In this document: positions 1 to 5,423 of the stretch, one piece after another
Numbering within the stretch: position 1 is the stretch's first letter
Layout: each line of letters opens with the position of its first letter
Origin: Phycisphaerae bacterium
Lineage (GTDB): Bacteria; Planctomycetota; Phycisphaerae; SM23-33
DNA length: 7,250 nt
Direction of reading: 5' to 3'
NCBI GenBank assembly: GCA_030628445.1
Contig: DAOVQV010000069.1
Span: forward strand, 1 to 7,250
Translations under genes and position numbers: made by a program
The notes under the pieces: generated by a model
Told to the model about the DNA's origin: nothing
The model's input: the letters and a program-made list of their open reading frames with translations, nothing else
Databases searched by the model: none

Positions 1-233
1 CCGGGCCATACGACAGCGTACTGGGGCGGCGCAAGGACCGCGTGGTTCAAGCATTTCGGACCTCCATGCCCCATCGCTTCGATGTAGCCAAAGGCGACCC
101 GCGGCTGGCGGGGGTCCTGGTGGGCGTCGATCCGAGCACGGGAAAGGCCCAGTCCATAGAGCGCATCGAAGTCGCCGCAGAGGAACCCGGCGCCGATAGC
201 GGCGAACCCGACCAGACCGGAAGCGACCAGTAA
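1..233 (+). CDS. ymdB: C-terminal part of a TIGR00282-family (YmdB-like) metallophosphoesterase, 5'-truncated
   Basis: The reading frame is open from the window edge (first full codon at 3) to TAA at 231-233, giving about 76 residues. It starts GPYDSVLGRRKDRVV, continues MPHRFDVAKGDPRLAGVLV and then VDPSTGKAQSIERIEV. This matches the conserved C-terminal end of YmdB/TIGR00282 proteins as I know them (TGPYDS.LG, a P.RFEVAKG segment, LNGV..D.D..TGKA.SIERI). Family members are about 250-270-residue cytoplasmic dinuclear-metal phosphoesterases that hydrolyse 2',3'-cyclic nucleotides; in Bacillus subtilis YmdB affects biofilm and motility decisions. The metal-binding N-terminal part lies outside the window. 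After the usual family end (SIERI) there is an extra acidic tail of about 20 residues rich in E, D, G and P, which looks disordered. The internal GTG at 42 is not a real start, because family homology continues upstream of it. Recognition is from memory of the family, not from a search. Confidence 0.82.
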   Translation, partial: GPYDSVLGRRKDRVVQAFRTSMPHRFDVAKGDPRLAGVLVGVDPSTGKAQSIERIEVAAEEPGADSGEPDQTGSDQ

Positions 234-287
234 AGCTGAAAGCCGAAAAAAGAACACTGGGCAGTTGAAAAGCCGTTTTTCAGCTTT
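232..287. terminator. Inverted repeat between convergent genes, possible bidirectional terminator
   Basis: A perfect 10-bp inverted repeat has arms AAAGCTGAAA (232-241) and TTTCAGCTTT (278-287) with a 36-nt loop. It overlaps the stop codon of the upstream phosphoesterase and ends 11 nt before the stop of the convergent regulator gene. Nested in it is a short hairpin, TGAAAA (266-271) with TTTTCA (277-282) and a 5-nt loop. On the plus strand the long stem is followed by TTTGAGTTTTC. Position suits a shared terminator, but the stems are A/T-rich and the tail is not a clean T-run, so function is uncertain. Confidence 0.42.
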
Positions 288-298
288 GAGTTTTCTAC

Positions 299-1699
299 TC
301 ACCGCATCAGGTGATATCTTTTCATCTTCTTATACAGCGTGGTTCGGTTGATCCCCAGCGCCTCGGCGGTCGCCTTGCGATTGTGCCGATTGGCCGCCAG
401 GGCCGCCTGTATGATCTGCTTCTCAGATCCGGCCAGCGACTCGGCCAGCGTGCTTCCGGTCGTCTCGACGGGCGCGAGCTTTCGCGGTCCGGATTTACAG
501 TCAAGGACGGCTGGGGGCAGGTCGTCCGGGCCGATCTGGCCTTGGCGAGACAGCACGACGGCCCGCTCAACACAGTTGGCCAGTTCACGGACGTTTCCGG
601 GCCAGTGATAACGCTGCATCAACTCCATCGCCGCCGCAGTAAAGCCCCGAACCGCTTTTGCGGCGCCGCCGGCATACTTCAGCAAGAAGTACTCCGCCAG
701 CAAAGGTATATCGCCGATCCGCTCGCGAAGGGGGGGAAGATCGATGTTGACCACGTTGATACGATAGTAAAGGTCGTCGCGGAAGCGCCCGGCCTGGACC
801 TCGGCCCACAGGTCGTGGTTCGTCGCCAGCAGCACCCGAACGTCGACTTGCCGCGTCTCGTTGCTGCCCACCGGTTCGAACTGGCGGTCCTGCAGGACCC
901 GCAGGAGCTTAACCTGCAACCGCGGCGAGGCCGTCGCCACTTCGTCCAGGAAGATCGTCCCTCCGTCCGCCGCGGCGAATTTGCCTTCCTTATCGGCCAG
1001 GGCGCCGGTAAACGCCCCGCGGGTGTGACCGAACAGCTCGCTTTCCAGCAGCGTGTCCGGTAAGGCCCCGCAAGGGACCTCGACGAACGGGCGGTCTCGA
1101 CGGACCGAGCGATTGTGAATCGTCCGGGAGATCAGGCTCTTACCGGTACCCGACTCGCCCGTAATGAGCACCGTCGTTGGCGTATCAGCGACGGCGTCGA
1201 CCAGCTCGAACACCTTGGATATGCGGGCGTCTTGGGAGACGATGTCGTCGAAGCTGCAATATTTCTTCAGCGCAAGATGCAACTGCGTGTTCTCGCTGAG
1301 CAACTGATGCTGCTGGACCGCTCGCCTCACGACGGCGCGGACCTGTTCGTCGAGTATGGGTTTGGTCAGATAGTCGTAGGCCCCGGCCCTGACGGCCTCG
1401 ACGGCCGAGGCGATGCTCCCGTGGGCCGTAATCATAATCACCGCCAGCCCGGCGAACCGCTCCCGGACGTACCTCAGCAGGTCCATACCGTCCGTCCCGG
1501 GCATGGCGAGGTCGGAGACGACCAGGTCGAACTGCCCGGCGGAAAGACAGTCCTTGGCCCGGGCGGCTGAAGTGACGGCCGTGACCTCGTACCCGTCCCG
1601 CTTCAAAAGCTCCACCACCCCTGAAAGGACCATCGGATCGTCATCGACCAGCAGGATCCGGCCTGTTGCGGCGGCGATTGTTGTGACGCTGTCGGACAT
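299..1699 (-). CDS. Sigma54-dependent response regulator, NtrC family (REC-AAA+-Fis HTH)
   Basis: This 466-residue protein is a phosphorylation-controlled activator of RNA polymerase carrying sigma54. Residues about 14-125 are a receiver domain with the acidic pocket D19-D21, phospho-acceptor D63 (in VSDLAMPGTDG), T91 and K113. Residues about 150-385 are the AAA+ sigma54-interaction domain: Walker A GESGTGKS (181-188), the sigma54-contacting GAFTGA loop (228-233), Walker B GGTIFLDE (246-253) and the GRFRDDLYYR segment (304-313) with candidate arginine-finger residues. Residues about 424-466 form a Fis-type helix-turn-helix (RKATAEALGINRTTLYKK, 441-458). All motifs needed for activity are present and the length is typical of the family. 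The ATG start is supported by AAGGAG (plus positions 1708-1713) 8 nt upstream, inside the end of the kinase gene; only 2 nt separate the two genes, so they are surely co-transcribed. The DNA target is unknown. It resembles generic NtrC/AtoC regulators; a specific name is not justified. Confidence 0.95.
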   Translation of the reverse strand: MSDSVTTIAAATGRILLVDDDPMVLSGVVELLKRDGYEVTAVTSAARAKDCLSAGQFDLVVSDLAMPGTDGMDLLRYVRERFAGLAVIMITAHGSIASAVEAVRAGAYDYLTKPILDEQVRAVVRRAVQQHQLLSENTQLHLALKKYCSFDDIVSQDARISKVFELVDAVADTPTTVLITGESGTGKSLISRTIHNRSVRRDRPFVEVPCGALPDTLLESELFGHTRGAFTGALADKEGKFAAADGGTIFLDEVATASPRLQVKLLRVLQDRQFEPVGSNETRQVDVRVLLATNHDLWAEVQAGRFRDDLYYRINVVNIDLPPLRERIGDIPLLAEYFLLKYAGGAAKAVRGFTAAAMELMQRYHWPGNVRELANCVERAVVLSRQGQIGPDDLPPAVLDCKSGPRKLAPVETTGSTLAESLAGSEKQIIQAALAANRHNRKATAEALGINRTTLYKKMKRYHLMR

Positions 1700-1701
1700 G
1701 A

Positions 1702-2757
1702 TCAGGGCTCCTTCCGGCGGGGGGTATTGAGCTGTGGGTTGCTCACAGGCAGCGTTACCGTCACGACCGCCCCGCCGCCGGGCCTACACTCAGCGTCAAT
1801 CGCGCCGCCCAGGGCCGCGAGCATTTCCCTGCATATCGCCAGGCCGAGCCCGCACCCGGCGCCTGGGGGTTTTGTGGTGTAGAATGGCTCAAACATCGCC
1901 TCGATATCGCGCCGCGACAACCCGCGGCCGGTGTCGGCAAATTCCACTACGCATTGATCGTCTCGTCGCACCGCGGTAATGCTAAGCGACCCTCCGGCGT
2001 CCATGGCGTCCAGAGCGTTCTTAATGACATTGCAGAAGACCTGAAAGATTCTGTGCCCGGCCGGTATCGAAGCGCCGGTGTCGACTCGGTGAGTTATCTC
2101 AACGCCCAAGGCCCTGGCCCCCGGGTGCATCGCCGTAACCGCATCGGTCAGCAATTGGCCCACCGGGTAGCTTCGGGACGACTCCTCCCGCAAGGCGCCC
2201 AGAATGTCCGCCATTCGCTCCAGCCCGCTGCGGGCGCAAGCCAGGTGCTCTGACGCCTCTTGTCCCGAGCTGCTTTCGGCCAGTCCCAGGTAGCGCATTA
2301 CCGCATCAAGCGGATTGGCAAGTTCGTGTCCCAGCGTCTCCGCCTGCTTCTCCAGTCCGCCCAGTGCCGCCCTGCCCTGGATCTGACGCTCAATGAGCAG
2401 TCGCTCAGTGGCGTCGCAGACCACGACGAGGACGGCGTCTGTCTCCCGCCGACCCGGACCTAACGCAATGGGCCTCAGGGCAAGGTCCACTGCAAGGCGA
2501 ACCTCCGTCCTCCCGTCAATAGCAACGCCTCGACGAGACAGAACCTCAGTGTCGGTCAGTCCCGCCAACTCCTGGTCCCAGTTCAACGCAGCTTTACCCC
2601 CCGCGGACAGGACACCCGAAACATCGCGACCGGACGGGAGCATCCGTTCGGCCACGGCGTTGCGAAGCAGGATCTCGCCTTGGGAGTTGACGACCAGGAC
2701 CGCCTGGGGCATGGCGTCAAGCGTCGAAGACAGCAGTTCTTCCAAGCTCGTTTGCAT
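1702..2757 (-). CDS. Soluble PAS-domain sensor histidine kinase (NtrB-like)
   Basis: This 351-residue protein autophosphorylates on a histidine and should pass the phosphate to the adjacent response regulator. Residues about 5-120 look like a PAS domain (SSTLDAMPQAVLVVNSQGEI near the N-terminus, then VVVCDATERL). A HisKA region follows with the H-box GHELANPLDAV and phospho-acceptor H144. The HATPase domain has the N-box NVIKNALDAM (243-252), G1 box DTGRG (275-279), F-box FEPFYTTK (289-296) and G2 box GCGLGL (301-306). There is no signal peptide or membrane segment, so it should be cytoplasmic and sense an internal cue, perhaps through the PAS pocket or a partner protein. The ATG at 2757 is the first available start: upstream in frame there is no ATG, GTG or TTG before a TAG near 2814. 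No good Shine-Dalgarno sequence precedes it, which is unlike its neighbours. The leader has several palindromes that may control it. Confidence 0.93.
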   Translation of the reverse strand: MQTSLEELLSSTLDAMPQAVLVVNSQGEILLRNAVAERMLPSGRDVSGVLSAGGKAALNWDQELAGLTDTEVLSRRGVAIDGRTEVRLAVDLALRPIALGPGRRETDAVLVVVCDATERLLIERQIQGRAALGGLEKQAETLGHELANPLDAVMRYLGLAESSSGQEASEHLACARSGLERMADILGALREESSRSYPVGQLLTDAVTAMHPGARALGVEITHRVDTGASIPAGHRIFQVFCNVIKNALDAMDAGGSLSITAVRRDDQCVVEFADTGRGLSRRDIEAMFEPFYTTKPPGAGCGLGLAICREMLAALGGAIDAECRPGGGAVVTVTLPVSNPQLNTPRRKEP

Positions 2758-2782
2758 CTGGAAACACCGGGGTCCGCTGGGC

Positions 2783-2804
2783 GGCGTTGCCGCTGTGCAA
2801 CGCC
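2783..2804. repeat. Perfect 8-bp inverted repeat upstream of the kinase gene (operator or hairpin)
   Basis: Arms GGCGTTGC (2783-2790) and GCAACGCC (2797-2804) flank the 6-bp spacer CGCTGT. The element lies 26-47 bp upstream of the kinase start codon. The symmetry is exact. It could be a repressor or activator site, or a hairpin in the mRNA leader; nothing in the sequence chooses between these. Confidence 0.5.
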
Positions 2805-2806
2805 AC

Positions 2807-2822
2807 GTTTCCTATCGGAAAC
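2807..2822. repeat. Perfect 6-bp palindrome GTTTCC/GGAAAC upstream of the kinase gene
   Basis: GTTTCC (2807-2812) and GGAAAC (2817-2822) are exact reverse complements with a 4-bp spacer, starting 2 bp beyond the neighbouring 8-bp repeat. A third GGAAAC box lies at 2760-2765, directly before the kinase start codon. A further CGGAA/TTCCG pair overlaps at 2816-2828. The repeated box suggests a protein-binding site, but arms this short can occur by chance. Confidence 0.4.
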
Positions 2823-2856
2823 ATTCCGCCCGTAGTTTCGTAAGAGACAGTTTGGA

Positions 2857-2873
2857 GCCGCCTTGGTGGCGGC
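2857..2873 (-). terminator. GC-rich hairpin after the enolase-family gene, possible weak terminator or leader element
   Basis: GCCGCC (2857-2862) and GGCGGC (2868-2873) form a perfect 6-bp stem with a 5-nt loop, 44-60 nt past the stop codon of the enolase-family gene. On the minus strand the following bases are TCCAAACTGTCTCTTAC, pyrimidine-rich but not a U-run, so intrinsic termination would be weak at best. It may instead shape the leader of the kinase transcript. Confidence 0.3.
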
Positions 2874-2916
2874 GGGCGGTAAGTCCCCCAACAGGCCAAC
2901 GTATAACCCCGGGTCT

Positions 2917-4080
2917 TTAGGCGTACAGCGTCTTTACGAACGAGCCGTACTTGCCGATTCTGGCGGCGTCGCCGAAGACGCCGAGGTCCGGCCCGCCGAG
3001 CGGTCGCAGCTTTCCCCCATACCCGAATCGCACGGATTTCGTTGTCAGATCGGCCGCCAGCAAGAACGTCCCGTAATTACCCTCCACGAAGCACGGCAGC
3101 GGGCCCCATTCCAGCAGGCGCCTCTGGGCGGCAGAGAGAATGCTGCTCTCGCCCACCATGCACCCGAGCGTAAAGGGGACCCGCTTCTGTGCGGCAAGGA
3201 CCGCTAGGCGAAGCGCCGCCACCAAACCCCCGTTTTTGCAGATCCGTATGTTCCACCATACCCGCTGGGGGGCGGTCGCCAGAATGCGAGCATCGGCCTC
3301 GCTCAGGAGCGTCTCATCAGCCATCAGCGGAAGCTCACACTCGCAAGCCAGCTCGACAAACTCCGCCGCCGAGCAGTACACCGGCTGCTCGACCACACAA
3401 ACCCCGAAGTAGTTCAAATGCGCGACGCGCTGCGGGGTGGTCTGTGGGTCCCACCCGCCGTTGACGTCGACCCGAAGCGTGCAGTTTCCGCACCGGATCG
3501 CCCTCCCGAGGCGCTTGTAGACTATCCTGAGATTCTCGGCGTCGACATCCTCGCCGAGCCCGAGCTTCAGTTTGAAATCCTGCAGGCCGAACAGGCGCAT
3601 CTTGCGCAGCTGACGCGCCGTGACGCCGGGGTCCGACGAACCCAGCACACCGGATACCCGCGCGTCGATCTGCTTGCGCGGACGGACCCTTCCGGAAATC
3701 CGCCGGACCGCCTCAATTACCAACCGGCCGTCCGCGTCGAAGAACCTTCGCACGGCCGCCAGGTCCATCGCGCACGCCGCGGCGTTTATGCACCGCCCCG
3801 TATCATCAGTCCCCGGAAACTTCTCGCTGATTGGCAGGACCATCCCGTCCTTGACGCATTGCGGCCAGATGATCTGCTCCAGGTCGCCGATGACGCTGTC
3901 TATCGTCTCTCCCGTAACGTAACGCCTGGGTAGCGTCTCGCCCCAACCTACCCACCCGTCGGAGTATTTGAGGCGGACGACGACGGCCTCCGATACGTCT
4001 CGCGCGGCGGAGGCATGGACGAATGTCCGCATGGGAAGCGTCGTACGGGAGATGTCCATTCGAACGGCTTCGACGTCCAT
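2917..4080 (-). CDS. Enolase-superfamily enzyme, MLE-subgroup racemase/epimerase-like
   Basis: With the ATG at 4080 the protein has 387 residues. The capping domain comes first (VVVRLKYSDGWVGWGE at about 33-48, then the substrate-loop segment RRYVTGET). The barrel then carries the MLE-subgroup active site: KLK (K170 and K172, the latter the presumed base), metal ligands D205 (RVDVNGGW), E231 (VVEQP) and D255 (MADET), the opposite-face base K282 (RICKNGGL), and GCMVGESS near 307-313. Family members remove a proton alpha to a carboxylate and catalyse racemisation, epimerisation or syn-elimination; two correctly placed lysines fit a two-base racemase/epimerase or an o-succinylbenzoate-synthase-like enzyme. 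The substrate cannot be read from the sequence. The frame extends upstream to a TTG at 4158, but that extension lies across a terminator hairpin and a promoter, whereas the 4080 ATG has AAGAGG 9 nt upstream and matches the usual family start. It is cytoplasmic, with no signal peptide. Confidence 0.88.
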   Translation of the reverse strand: MDVEAVRMDISRTTLPMRTFVHASAARDVSEAVVVRLKYSDGWVGWGETLPRRYVTGETIDSVIGDLEQIIWPQCVKDGMVLPISEKFPGTDDTGRCINAAACAMDLAAVRRFFDADGRLVIEAVRRISGRVRPRKQIDARVSGVLGSSDPGVTARQLRKMRLFGLQDFKLKLGLGEDVDAENLRIVYKRLGRAIRCGNCTLRVDVNGGWDPQTTPQRVAHLNYFGVCVVEQPVYCSAAEFVELACECELPLMADETLLSEADARILATAPQRVWWNIRICKNGGLVAALRLAVLAAQKRVPFTLGCMVGESSILSAAQRRLLEWGPLPCFVEGNYGTFLLAADLTTKSVRFGYGGKLRPLGGPDLGVFGDAARIGKYGSFVKTLYA

Positions 4081-4089
4081 GGCGCAAAA

Positions 4090-4095
4090 CCTCTT
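4090..4095 (-). promoter_or_regulatory. Ribosome binding site fixing the enolase-family start at 4080
   Basis: The minus strand reads AAGAGG here, 9 nt before the ATG at 4080. This site, with the promoter immediately upstream, argues against the longer reading from the TTG at 4158. Confidence 0.7.
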
Positions 4096-4099
4096 GCAG

Positions 4100-4127
4100 G
4101 TTATAATCCCGCAAACATCCAACGCAA
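4100..4127 (-). promoter_or_regulatory. Sigma70-type promoter of the enolase-family gene
   Basis: On the minus strand there is a -35 box TTGCGT (plus 4122-4127), a 16-bp spacer and a -10 box TATAAC (plus 4100-4105). The expected transcription start is near 4093, leaving a leader of only about 13-16 nt that begins in or next to the Shine-Dalgarno sequence. It lies between the terminator of the upstream gene and the start codon, as expected for a separate transcription unit. Confidence 0.6.
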
Positions 4128-4153
4128 AGAGTCTACAGCGGCTCGTCCGCGCA

Positions 4154-4187
4154 GTCAAAGACCCCGCCGAGCCAGCGGGGTCTTGAC
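4154..4187 (-). terminator. GC-rich terminator hairpin after the PEP-CTERM gene
   Basis: AAGACCCCGC (4158-4167) pairs perfectly with GCGGGGTCTT (4175-4184) around a 7-nt loop. Outer GTC/GAC pairs extend the stem past one bulged A. It lies 34 nt beyond the PEP-CTERM stop codon. On the minus strand the stem ends in TCTTTGAC, so the U-tract is short. Position and stability make it a good transcription terminator separating the PEP-CTERM and enolase-family units. Confidence 0.68.
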
Positions 4188-4220
4188 AGAAGGAGGCATC
4201 TACTTATTGGTCAACGGTTC

Positions 4221-4946
4221 TTATGTTATGCGTCTGCGCCGAATCAGCAGCGCAGCGCCAATTGTCACAAGGGCCAAGGTGGCGGGTTCCGGGACGGTGG
4301 GCAGCTCCTTCAGGATGAAGCAGAAGCCCGGCCGGGCCGTCGTAAGGTCTACGTCGATAACCAATTCGCCGCCGTTGGGTCCGCCGCCGGGGGTGAACGC
4401 ATCGCCCTTCGAGACGACGCCGCTGAAGGCGTTTAACGCTTCGACCTGTCCCGGACCGGTGCCTTCGGTGGACCAGGAGCGACCGGAAAACGGCGTCAGG
4501 TCAAAATTATCGTCGGGCGACTTGTAATCCGACGGGAAGGTCGCGGCCCTGTTGAAACGGGCCTTCCCATACCCGAACAAATACCAATGGAAGTCGATCC
4601 AGTCGCAAGCGGTGTTGTTCTGGATATCCTCGTCCAGAATCACGATCCTGCTGGCGGTGCTGGCGTCCGGATTGACCTGCGTGAAGTTCAGGAAGATCGC
4701 CGGAAGGTACCCGTACTTGTCGGGCCTACCGACGAAAACCTTGGTTATCTCGATCAGAAGCACATCACGCGGCCCGGGGTGAACCACCACCGAAGCGGGC
4801 GAACCGTCGTCGTTGTCCGACCCGGTGATACGCCACCCCTCGGCGTTGTCATAGATGAGAGTGGCTTGGGCAGTGGCAAGTGGCAGCAGCAGGAAGACAA
4901 ATACGCAGAGTGATTTTAGATGCGAGCGGTGCCCCAACCTGAGCAT
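4221..4946 (-). CDS. Secreted PEP-CTERM sorting-domain protein of unknown function
   Basis: With the ATG at 4946 the protein has 241 residues. Residues 1-28 form a signal peptide: basic n-region, hydrophobic core LCVFVFLLLPLA and cleavage motif AQA after residue 28. The last 24 residues are a classic PEP-CTERM domain: VPEPATLALV, a hydrophobic helix, then the basic tail RRRR. Such tails are known to be recognised by an exosortase, which processes and exports the protein to the cell surface or extracellular matrix; no exosortase is in this window. The body (about 29-217) is hydrophilic, rich in Asp, Gly and aromatic residues, with two cysteines (114 and 209) that could form a disulfide. I recognise no enzyme motif and expect a beta-rich surface protein. 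The start is set by AGGAG 7 nt upstream; the GTG at 4961 overlaps the Shine-Dalgarno region and is unlikely. It has its own promoter, a leader of about 100 nt and a terminator, so it appears monocistronic. Confidence 0.9.
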   Translation of the reverse strand: MLRLGHRSHLKSLCVFVFLLLPLATAQATLIYDNAEGWRITGSDNDDGSPASVVVHPGPRDVLLIEITKVFVGRPDKYGYLPAIFLNFTQVNPDASTASRIVILDEDIQNNTACDWIDFHWYLFGYGKARFNRAATFPSDYKSPDDNFDLTPFSGRSWSTEGTGPGQVEALNAFSGVVSKGDAFTPGGGPNGGELVIDVDLTTARPGFCFILKELPTVPEPATLALVTIGAALLIRRRRIT

Positions 4947-4953
4947 GAGCGTT

Positions 4954-4958
4954 CTCCT
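4954..4958 (-). promoter_or_regulatory. Ribosome binding site fixing the PEP-CTERM start at 4946
   Basis: The minus strand reads AGGAG here with a 7-nt spacer to the ATG at 4946. The longest in-frame reading begins at a GTG (4961-4959) directly before this site, which would place the Shine-Dalgarno sequence inside the coding region. Confidence 0.8.
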
Positions 4959-4983
4959 CACTTTTTCAGTTACAACGAGCAGA

Positions 4984-5012
4984 CAGAGAAACGAGCTGAG
5001 CGATCTTCTCTG
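4984..5012 (-). repeat. 7-bp inverted repeat in the PEP-CTERM mRNA leader
   Basis: CAGAGAA (4984-4990) and TTCTCTG (5006-5012) are exact reverse complements with a 15-nt loop. The element sits inside the predicted leader of about 100 nt, 38 nt upstream of the start codon. It could form a leader hairpin. No known riboswitch or ribosomal-protein leader is recognised. Confidence 0.4.
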
Positions 5013-5051
5013 GACCGGAACCTGCGAGCAGCAGACTCCTAAGTCGCGACG

Positions 5052-5080
5052 ATGTTAGCACGTATCCGCGGTTTTGTCAA
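5052..5080 (-). promoter_or_regulatory. Strong sigma70-type promoter of the PEP-CTERM gene
   Basis: On the minus strand there is a consensus -35 box TTGACA (plus 5075-5080), an optimal 17-bp spacer and a -10 box TAACAT (plus 5052-5057) preceded by TGC, an extended -10 element. The expected start is near 5045, inside an 8-bp palindrome GTCGCGAC (5043-5050), giving a leader of about 100 nt. This is the best promoter match in the window and indicates housekeeping-sigma rather than sigma54 expression. Confidence 0.78.
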
Positions 5081-5153
5081 GCCGCAAGACCTCAGATTCT
5101 CAGTCTTTTCCTCCACCGCGCCCGCGCCGAACGGACACGGACAAGGATTGCAC

Positions 5154-5182
5154 TTGACGCAGGCGACCCGGGCCGCTACCAT
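5154..5182 (+). promoter_or_regulatory. Sigma70-like promoter upstream of the tRNA
   Basis: There is a -35 box TTGACG (5154-5159), a 17-bp spacer and a -10 box TACCAT (5177-5182), with an expected start near 5189. It points towards the tRNA and is the best plus-strand match in the gap. A terminator-like hairpin immediately downstream makes its link to the tRNA uncertain. A weaker alternative is TTGTGG (5212-5217), an 18-bp spacer and TCGAAT (5236-5241), which would start only a few nt before the tRNA. Confidence 0.5.
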
Positions 5183-5189
5183 CCCAACT

Positions 5190-5213
5190 GCTCGGGGAAA
5201 CCCGCGCTTTTTT
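5190..5213 (+). terminator. Terminator-like hairpin with GAAA tetraloop and T6 tail upstream of the tRNA
   Basis: CGGG (5193-5196) and CCCG (5201-5204) enclose a GAAA tetraloop. One mismatch lies below that stem, then GC/GC pairs (5190-5191 with 5206-5207), followed directly by six Ts (5208-5213). This has the form of a small intrinsic terminator. It lies just past the predicted promoter start and 40 nt before the tRNA; no plus-strand gene precedes it nearby. Confidence 0.5.
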
Positions 5214-5253
5214 GTGGACTAGGCCTTCAGAGAAGTCGAATAAACCGAAAAAC

Positions 5254-5326
5254 GCCCCCATCGTCTAGTGGCCTAGGATATCAGGTTCTCATCCTGGAGA
5301 CAGGGGTTCGACTCCCCTTGGGGGTA
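5254..5326 (+). tRNA. tRNA-Glu (anticodon CTC)
   Basis: The 73-nt sequence folds into a full cloverleaf. The acceptor stem is GCCCCCA (5254-5260) with TGGGGGT (5319-5325), and A5326 is the discriminator. The D-arm GTCTAGTGGCCTAGGAT is typical of bacterial tRNA-Glu. The anticodon stem TCAGG/CCTGG (5281-5285 and 5293-5297) holds loop TTCTCAT with anticodon CTC at 5288-5290, reading GAG codons. The T-arm is AGGGG (5302-5306), TTCGACT, CCCCT (5314-5318). CCA is not encoded; the next bases are TTC. The first acceptor pair is a G-U wobble (G5254 with T5325). Other stem pairs are good, with G-U wobbles at one end of the anticodon stem and in the D-stem. Confidence 0.96.
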
Positions 5327-5423
5327 TTCTTCTTAACGGCCGGCTGTCGGAAGTGGCAGGCAGGGGCACTCTTGCGCCGACGTCCGTATGATCCCTGATC
5401 GAACCGTCCATCAGGCGTCGAAA

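Noticed and set aside
311..1063. A 250-codon plus-strand frame opposite the response regulator
   Set aside because: It is a shadow of the high-GC codon pattern of the regulator gene: no Shine-Dalgarno sequence, Arg/Gln/Leu-rich composition and no recognisable motif, while the minus strand shows complete family motifs.
2717..2899. A 60-codon minus-strand frame spanning the kinase leader
   Set aside because: It starts with TTG without a convincing ribosome binding site, overlaps the kinase gene in another frame and shows no domain or plausible protein composition.
4081..4158. A 26-residue N-terminal extension of the enolase-family protein from a TTG
   Set aside because: The extension runs through a transcription terminator hairpin and a promoter; the ATG at 4080 has a good ribosome binding site and matches the usual family start.
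5356..5385. A possible sigma54 -24/-12 element (TGGCAG followed by CTTGCG)
   Set aside because: The spacing between the GG and GC elements is wrong, and no plus-strand gene follows.
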